A stretch of DNA of 5,040 nucleotides from an uncultured Bacteroidales bacterium (GTDB lineage: Bacteria > Bacteroidota > Bacteroidia > Bacteroidales > Paludibacteraceae), in NCBI GenBank assembly GCA_903912795.1, contig CAIWIS010000068.1, forward strand, positions 1 to 5,040, given 5' to 3'. The translations under genes and the position numbers were made by a program. How positions within the stretch are numbered: position 1 is the first letter of the stretch; every line of letters starts with the position of its first letter. Shown here piece by piece: positions 1 through 5,040 of the stretch. The notes under the pieces are model-generated. The model was not told the DNA's origin, did not search any database, and saw nothing but the letters and a program-made list of their open reading frames with translations.

Positions 1-1082
1 CGAATTTGCAGTTTTTTGGATTTGGCACAACCAACCCAACCAGCCTAGGAGGAATTTATGAATCGCGCAGCGAAAACCTCTTACTGACATGGGAAACAGC
101 TACCAAACGCAACATAGGTGCTGATATTCGGTTCTTCAAAAATAATTTGCTGGATGTAACGCTCGATTTTTTCAACGAAGACCGAACCGATATTTTGATG
201 CAGGCACGTTCGTTGCTCAATACCACCGGTATTTCGTCGCCACAATACAATATTGGCGAAGTGAATAACTGGGGCTACGAAATTGAAGTGGCGCACCGCA
301 ACAAAATTGGCGAGATAGGTTACGCTCTGAAAACAAATTATAGTTTTGCTCGCAATGTGATTAAAAATTACGACGACCCAGCCGGAACACCGGATTATCA
401 GAAGTACGAAGGTTATCGCATTAATCAATTCAGAGGCTACGAAGTGTTGGGCTTTTTTACTTCGCAGGACGATATTGATAATTCACCCAATCAGGCAACC
501 TTAGGTGGCCCAATAATTCCCGGCGACCTAAAATACCGCGATGTAAATGGTGACGACCAAATTGATGAACGCGACAAAACGCCTATCGGATTCTCGCGAT
601 TACCGGAGATTTTTTACTCTGTTTCGCCAGAAATTTCCTGGAAAGGCATAACGCTGAGTGCCATGTTGCAGGGAGCTGCTAACTCGTCGGTATTTTTTAC
701 TTCGAATGCAGGCTTTGAGTTTGGTGGTGCTGCCGGTGGCGGACAAGTGACAGCTATTCATCAGAATTACTGGACACCCGAATATCTGAATGCCGCTTAT
801 CCATCGCTTCACCTGAATGCGCAACACAGCAATAAAAACCTCAACAGTTTTCATTTGAAAAAAGGCGATTACTTACGTTTGCGCAATATTCAAATTACGT
901 ATGCATTGCCTGCGAAACTTTGCAAACAGCTGAATGTGAGCGATGCATCTATTTCGTTAAGTGGAAATAATGTGTTTACATGGTCGTATATCGATGGTTT
1001 CGACCCCGAAACGGTGGAAGCAAGTGGCGAGGTATATCCGCAGCAACGAATTTTTAACATGGGTATTAATATCAATTTGTAA
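1..1082 (+). CDS. SusC/RagA-family TonB-dependent outer-membrane receptor, C-terminal part (5' end outside window)
   Basis: This is the last 359 codons of a SusC-type receptor, the TonB-driven beta-barrel pore that imports a glycan or peptide across the outer membrane together with its SusD lid. The frame is open from base 3 and ends with TAA at 1080-1082; the signal peptide, plug and first part of the barrel lie upstream. Counting from the first full codon, family landmarks appear in order: WETATKRNIG near residue 30, a GEVNNWGYE strand motif at 85-93, a PGDLKYRDVNGD segment with an EF-hand-like acidic loop at about 180-191, LKKGDYLRLRNIQITYALP from 285, and a closing GNNVFTW...GFDPE...YPQQRIFNMGI block. 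Such barrels are usually near 1000 residues, so well over half is missing. The final residue is Leu, where an aromatic is usual. The SusD gene starts 7 bases after the stop, so the two are almost certainly a functional pair. The family is certain; the substrate is unknown. Confidence 0.96.
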   Translation, partial: NLQFFGFGTTNPTSLGGIYESRSENLLLTWETATKRNIGADIRFFKNNLLDVTLDFFNEDRTDILMQARSLLNTTGISSPQYNIGEVNNWGYEIEVAHRNKIGEIGYALKTNYSFARNVIKNYDDPAGTPDYQKYEGYRINQFRGYEVLGFFTSQDDIDNSPNQATLGGPIIPGDLKYRDVNGDDQIDERDKTPIGFSRLPEIFYSVSPEISWKGITLSAMLQGAANSSVFFTSNAGFEFGGAAGGGQVTAIHQNYWTPEYLNAAYPSLHLNAQHSNKNLNSFHLKKGDYLRLRNIQITYALPAKLCKQLNVSDASISLSGNNVFTWSYIDGFDPETVEASGEVYPQQRIFNMGININL

Positions 1083-1089
1083 GATAAAA

Positions 1090-2808
1090 ATGAAAGCATA
1101 TAAATTAACAAACCGGATATTTCTATTGGCAATTCTTTTATTGTCAGTGTCTTGTACCGAGATATTCGAAGAGTCGGATTTGAATCAGGCGCCGGAGCAG
1201 GAACTTGATTTCGAAAAAGTATTCAGCGATTATCAGCAATATCGTCAATATTTAGATTATACCTACCTCTACATGCCCGGACATTTAGGCCGAATGTGGA
1301 ATAGTATGTTATGCGAATTGTCCGACGAAGCTGAAGGACTTGGTGTAAACGTTTGTTCGCCGGTATTTAATAATGGTGCCTGGTCGGGAGCTACATTGCC
1401 GGCTGGCACACCTCAGGCCAATGCCAACCGGGAACTGTCAGAAATGTGGACAAACCTATACAAAGGCATTCGTCAGGCAAATATGGCTATGGAAAATATT
1501 GACAAAGTAAAAAACTTTCCGACCCCCGAAATCTACAATCGCTCGCTGGGTGAAACGCATTTTCTGCGTGCATTTTTTTATTTTGAATTAATAAAACGTT
1601 GGGGAGGAGTACCCATTTTTGATAAATCGGTTCAACTCGGAAAAGATGAATTGGATATAGCTCGCAGTTCGTACGACGATTGTGTAAAATTCATTGTGGA
1701 GGATTGCGACTTTGCAGCAGCAAAATTAGATTTAGTAAATGCCGAAGCCGAAACAGGTAGAGCCACCAAAGGAGTTGCATTGGCACTGAAATCGAGGGTT
1801 TTATTGTATGCGGCCCGTCCGCTGAATAACCCGACCAACGATGTGAAAAAATGGGAAGCAGCCGCCTCGGCAGCCTGGGATGTGATTAAAATGAATCAAT
1901 ATTCGCTCGATGTGGATTATGTCAACATGTTTTTCCGTCCGAATTTAGGAACTGAAATCATCATGAATCGCCCGCGTCCTAAAATGAATTTTGAACAGGG
2001 ACATATTGATAATTCTAATTTCTGGGTGCGTTTTATAGTACCACAGGGTTATATGGGATGGATGGGAACAGCCGTAACGCAAAGTTTCGTAAATCTTTAC
2101 GAAGCATCGAACGGCTATCCGATTTCGAATTCATTGTCGGGTTACGACCCACAAAATCCTTACGCCAACCGCGACCCCCGATTGAAAATGACCGTTTTGT
2201 ACAACGACCGGTTTTGGTACAGCCGCAAAACAGAGTTTTTCGTGGGCGGACAGGATTACGGCTCTTCCTTGGTTAATCCCATGGGCTATTCCATAGCCAA
2301 ATTCTGGCCCGAAGCGCATCAGCGTTACAAAAGTACAAGTGCGTATCTGAACTACATATTTTTCCGATATGCCGAAGTCCTGCTCAATTATGCCGAAGCA
2401 GCCAACGAAGCTTATGGACCCGAAGGAGCATATCCCGGAGCCGGCATGACAGCCCGCGCCGCTACCACCGAAATTCGTCAGCGTGTAGGTCAGGTGCCTA
2501 TTCCCACTGATATTTCGGGCGACAAAGATGCTATGCGTGAGCGCATTCTGAACGAAAGAGCCATCGAATTTTCATTCGAAGAACAACGTTGGTACGATGT
2601 ATTAAGTCTGAAACGAGGTACGCAGCTTTTTGGTAGTGCAAACCCGATTCAAGGCATGAAAATTACCAAAAATACAAATGGTACATTTTTGTACGAGCCT
2701 TTTGTGCACGAAACGCGTATATTTTTGGAACACATGCATCGTTATCCGATACCGAATAGTGAAATTTACAAAAGTAAAGTGCTGGAACAAAACAAAGGTT
2801 GGGAATAG
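1090..2808 (+). CDS. SusD/RagB-family outer-membrane nutrient-binding lipoprotein
   Basis: This complete 572-residue protein is of usual length for a SusD-family surface lipoprotein, which captures substrate and closes over its SusC partner. The ATG at 1090 is chosen because it gives a lipoprotein signal peptide: basic K2, K5 and R9, a hydrophobic core at 10-18, and the lipidated Cys22 (LLSVSC). The frame extends upstream to a GTG at 961, but that part overlaps the receptor and would bury the signal. After Cys22 comes an acidic stretch (TEIFEESD), like the Bacteroidota surface-export signal. Family motifs are in order: a helical (TPR-like) N-terminal half with FLRAFFYFELIKRWGGVPIF at 158-177, then YANRDPRLKM at 358-367, FFRYAEVLLNYAEAANEA at 424-441, ERILNERAIEFSFEEQRWYD at 484-503, and RYPIPNSEI...LEQNKGW at 551-571. 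The 7-base gap after the upstream receptor suggests translational coupling. Four further cysteines (75, 89, 198, 206) are in the mature protein. The family is certain; the ligand cannot be inferred. Confidence 0.97.
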   Translation: MKAYKLTNRIFLLAILLLSVSCTEIFEESDLNQAPEQELDFEKVFSDYQQYRQYLDYTYLYMPGHLGRMWNSMLCELSDEAEGLGVNVCSPVFNNGAWSGATLPAGTPQANANRELSEMWTNLYKGIRQANMAMENIDKVKNFPTPEIYNRSLGETHFLRAFFYFELIKRWGGVPIFDKSVQLGKDELDIARSSYDDCVKFIVEDCDFAAAKLDLVNAEAETGRATKGVALALKSRVLLYAARPLNNPTNDVKKWEAAASAAWDVIKMNQYSLDVDYVNMFFRPNLGTEIIMNRPRPKMNFEQGHIDNSNFWVRFIVPQGYMGWMGTAVTQSFVNLYEASNGYPISNSLSGYDPQNPYANRDPRLKMTVLYNDRFWYSRKTEFFVGGQDYGSSLVNPMGYSIAKFWPEAHQRYKSTSAYLNYIFFRYAEVLLNYAEAANEAYGPEGAYPGAGMTARAATTEIRQRVGQVPIPTDISGDKDAMRERILNERAIEFSFEEQRWYDVLSLKRGTQLFGSANPIQGMKITKNTNGTFLYEPFVHETRIFLEHMHRYPIPNSEIYKSKVLEQNKGWE

Positions 2809-2848
2809 CTAACACAGAAAATTTGAATCATTAAAAAACAACATCATA
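2809..2848 (+). other. A-rich spacer and translation start region between the SusD and second SusC genes
   Basis: These 40 bases separate the SusD stop from the ATG of the second receptor. They contain no inverted repeat that could serve as a terminator, and no pair resembling the Bacteroidota promoter (TTTG near -33 and TAnnTTTG near -7): a single TTTG occurs at 2822-2825 without a partner. No Shine-Dalgarno sequence precedes the start; the bases just before it are rich in A (TTAAAAAACAACATCATA), typical of Bacteroidota initiation regions. A TAA at 2810-2812 is in frame with the downstream gene and closes that frame 12 codons before the ATG, which limits how far upstream the receptor could begin. 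The likely meaning is simple read-through transcription of one operon. Confidence 0.6.
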
Positions 2849-5040
2849 ATGAGATATACAATTCATATAAAAAGCTTACTGTCAGTATTATTGCTGATAT
2901 TCGCCCTGCTTTTTTCAACATCAATTTATGCTAAAAAGCCTGTAGGTGCCACTCCTATTGCGAAAGATAGTCTGACAAAATCATCGCCATCCAAACCGGA
3001 AGCCGGAATTGATGCCCAAACCATTGATAAAAACTCGGTAAGTCAGGTGGAACAAGCGCTCAATGGCACAGTTGCGGGGCTCTATTCGCTGCGCAATGGC
3101 GGACAAAAATTCGGCGTTTCGAATTATAATTTTTATGTGCGCGGCAAAGCCACTACCGGCGATAACACGCCCCTGATTTTGGTAGATGGGATTGATGGTA
3201 ATATTAACCTACTCAATCCTAAAGAGATAGAAAATATCACTATTCTAAAAGACCCTGCCGAGTTGGCTATGTACGGTTTGCGTGGTGCCAATGGTGTGAT
3301 TTTGGTAACTACCAAAAGAGGGAGCAGCACCAAAAACTTTATGGATATCGATGCTCAATTTGGTGTACAATCGCCTGAATTTGTTTCGAAAAAACTCAGT
3401 GCGTTCGAGTATGCTACCCTTCACAACGAAGCCAACGTGAACGATGCTGCAAATCCGATTTATACACCTGATAATTATAAGAATAGTACGGATATTTACA
3501 AATATCCATCTACACAATTACCGAGCGATTTTCTGAAAGATTATGCTTCCTACAAGCAATTCAATTTTACAGCAGGCGGTGGAAATTCAGTAGCACGCTA
3601 TTATGCGCTGGTTGGTTATATGCGTCAGGATGGGATTTTTGATTTGCCAGCCGGACAGGATAAGCTAAAACAAACCTACAACGAGCGCTACAACTTCCGA
3701 ACAAATTTAGATGTCAATCTGGGGAAAGGTTTTGCTCTCAACACCAATATCAGTGCGGTTTTCGACGACCGTCGTTCGCCTTGGGTTGGTAGTTCGTACA
3801 GTGTAAATGCCTCGAACACATACATTTTCAATTCGCTTTTTACAACGCCGGCCAATGCCTATCCGTTGCTCAATCCGGATGTTTCGCTGGGTGGAACTTC
3901 CGAATACCGCGAAAATCCCATTGGTATGCTTCGCTCAGGTTTGCGCGTTGAAAACACCCGCCAGTTGACCGCCAATGTAAATCTCACAAAGGATTTAAGT
4001 TCGTTGGTGAAAGGACTTAGTGTACGTTTGCAATATGGTTTCGAAAATTACAATGCGTATTACAAAGCCAACTATACGGTATTTGGTGTATCGCAATTGC
4101 AGGACGACGGAACATACGTTTTGTACGGCGCAAACGACACGAAAGTAAGCACTACAGGTGGTCAGATGTCCGATTATTACAGCGATATGACTTTTAATGC
4201 ATCTGCCGATTACGAAAGAACTTTTGGCAAAAGCAAAATTAATGCATCGGTAATTTTTAACGAATATTCGTCGTACGCAAGTGGCGATGTGCCACCTTAC
4301 AAATGGCTGGGAACTTCGTCGCGCATAGTGTATAGCTTCGACAACCGCTATTTTGCACAATTCAGCGGTTCGTATCAGGGTTCGAACAGCTATGCAAGTG
4401 GCAAACGTTTTGGCTTTTTTCCGGCAGGTTCGCTGGGTTGGGTGGTGAGCAACGAGGATTTTTTCAGCAAAAATAACACACTCAACTATCTGAAAGCCAA
4501 TTTGTCGTTCGGACTTACAGGAAACGACCGAACAGGCGGAACACGTTTTATGCACCGTCAGGCATATTACAACACCGGAGGTTACGGATTTGGTAATCCA
4601 AACGGCACTTCACAGGGTTCGTACGAAGGCACGTTGGGTAATCCGGATGCCACTTGGGAGGAATCGGCACAGGTAAACGCAGGTTTCGACATGAAACTTT
4701 TAAACGATAAAATAAGTGCAAGTGCCGATTATTTCTACGAAAATCGTCAATCCATTCTGGTTAGTCAATCCAACATTACGCCCGCTTTAGTTGGCATTGC
4801 ATTGGCACAATACAATGCCGGTGTTGTAAATAATGCCGGATTTGAAGCAAGTGTAAAATACAACGATACTTTTGGGGCGTTGCGTGTGCATCTTGGCGCT
4901 AATATGATGTATGCCAAAAACACCATTGTGGATTTAAAAGAAATTGCCTACCCCGACAACGAAACCTATCGTTACCGCAAAGGAAATTCGGTGAATGCGC
5001 TGTTTGGCTACGAGGCCGATGGCATTTACAACGACCAGCA
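2849..5040 (+). CDS. SusC/RagA-family TonB-dependent outer-membrane receptor lacking the usual N-terminal extension (3' end outside window)
   Basis: The frame is open from the ATG at 2849 to the window end, giving 730 complete codons of a second SusC-type outer-membrane transporter. Residues 1-28 form a type I signal peptide (K8, hydrophobic core 10-22, probable cleavage after IYA28). The plug follows quickly: an ALNGTVAGLYSLRNGG segment around 70-85, FYVRG at 95-99, and the SusC signature LILVDGIDG (109-117), IENITILKDPAELAMYGLRG (127-146) and ANGVILVTTKRG (147-158). Barrel landmarks include KRFGFFPAGSLGW at 519-531, LSFGLTGND shortly after, TWEESAQVNAGFD from 602 and a NAGVVNNAGFE strand later. 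What is odd is the N-terminus: only about 40 residues separate the signal peptide from the plug, with neither the carboxypeptidase-regulatory-like domain nor a clear TonB box (family form EVVVVGYG). The protein is clearly diverged from the first receptor in the window. It probably pairs with a SusD gene beyond the window, though sharing the upstream SusD is possible. The family is certain; the substrate is unknown. Confidence 0.95.
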   Translation, partial: MRYTIHIKSLLSVLLLIFALLFSTSIYAKKPVGATPIAKDSLTKSSPSKPEAGIDAQTIDKNSVSQVEQALNGTVAGLYSLRNGGQKFGVSNYNFYVRGKATTGDNTPLILVDGIDGNINLLNPKEIENITILKDPAELAMYGLRGANGVILVTTKRGSSTKNFMDIDAQFGVQSPEFVSKKLSAFEYATLHNEANVNDAANPIYTPDNYKNSTDIYKYPSTQLPSDFLKDYASYKQFNFTAGGGNSVARYYALVGYMRQDGIFDLPAGQDKLKQTYNERYNFRTNLDVNLGKGFALNTNISAVFDDRRSPWVGSSYSVNASNTYIFNSLFTTPANAYPLLNPDVSLGGTSEYRENPIGMLRSGLRVENTRQLTANVNLTKDLSSLVKGLSVRLQYGFENYNAYYKANYTVFGVSQLQDDGTYVLYGANDTKVSTTGGQMSDYYSDMTFNASADYERTFGKSKINASVIFNEYSSYASGDVPPYKWLGTSSRIVYSFDNRYFAQFSGSYQGSNSYASGKRFGFFPAGSLGWVVSNEDFFSKNNTLNYLKANLSFGLTGNDRTGGTRFMHRQAYYNTGGYGFGNPNGTSQGSYEGTLGNPDATWEESAQVNAGFDMKLLNDKISASADYFYENRQSILVSQSNITPALVGIALAQYNAGVVNNAGFEASVKYNDTFGALRVHLGANMMYAKNTIVDLKEIAYPDNETYRYRKGNSVNALFGYEADGIYNDQ

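Noticed and set aside
81..428. Minus-strand open frame of 115 codons with a few hydrophobic stretches.
   Set aside because: It overlaps the strongly supported barrel-coding sequence of the first receptor and shows no family resemblance; other minus-strand frames at 600-854, 1632-1838, 2131-2319 and 3245-3517 fail for the same reason.
961..1089. An upstream GTG extension of the SusD reading frame overlapping the first receptor.
   Set aside because: It would put 43 residues in front of a clean lipoprotein signal peptide and overlap a real coding region. The ATG at 1090, 7 bases after the receptor stop, explains everything.
2822..2825. TTTG in the spacer before the second receptor as a possible Bacteroidota -33 promoter element.
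   Set aside because: No TAnnTTTG element follows at the required distance, and a single TTTG is expected by chance in A/T-rich sequence.
4267..4404. A repeated SYASG peptide with the identical DNA word GCAAGTGGC, about 120 bases apart.
   Set aside because: The shared stretch is only nine bases with different flanks; it is coincidence within loop-rich barrel sequence, not a repeat element.
3995..4555. A 186-codon open frame on the minus strand, rich in Cys, Ile and Val.
   Set aside because: It lies wholly inside the second receptor gene, has no recognisable domain or signal, and has the composition expected of an antisense shadow of beta-barrel coding sequence.

Overview
The window holds a stretch of a Bacteroidota-type nutrient-uptake operon, all on the + strand. 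In order it contains the 3' end of a SusC/RagA-family TonB-dependent outer-membrane receptor (to 1082), a complete SusD/RagB-family surface lipoprotein (1090-2808), and the 5' three-quarters or so of a second, different SusC-family receptor (2849 to the window end). The organism is almost certainly a member of the Bacteroidota, probably of the order Bacteroidales. This rests on the SusC/SusD gene pair, which is essentially confined to that phylum, on A-rich gene starts without a Shine-Dalgarno sequence, on an acidic stretch after the lipoprotein cysteine, and on moderate G+C judged by eye. The genus cannot be named from this sequence.

Layout: the first receptor enters the window already in its beta-barrel and ends with a normal-looking SusC C-terminus. 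Seven bases later the SusD gene begins, as expected for a co-translated SusC/SusD pair. A gap of only 40 bases, with no terminator hairpin and no recognisable promoter, leads to the second receptor, whose reading frame stays open to the last base of the window. There is no non-coding stretch over 40 bases, and I see no RNA gene, mobile element, CRISPR array or long repeat.

How the genes work together: in characterised systems SusC forms the TonB-driven outer-membrane pore and SusD sits on it as a hinged lid that captures a glycan (or, in RagAB, peptides). The window fits such a pair followed by a second transporter unit, whose own SusD partner may lie downstream. No enzyme, sensor or sigma/anti-sigma gene is in view, so the substrate cannot be inferred.

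The most notable point is the second receptor. It goes from its signal peptide almost directly to the plug domain, with no N-terminal carboxypeptidase-regulatory-like domain and no clear TonB box. An in-frame stop just upstream shows that this is not a start-site error. The rest of the window is ordinary for this type of locus; I found no convincing evidence of an undescribed system.
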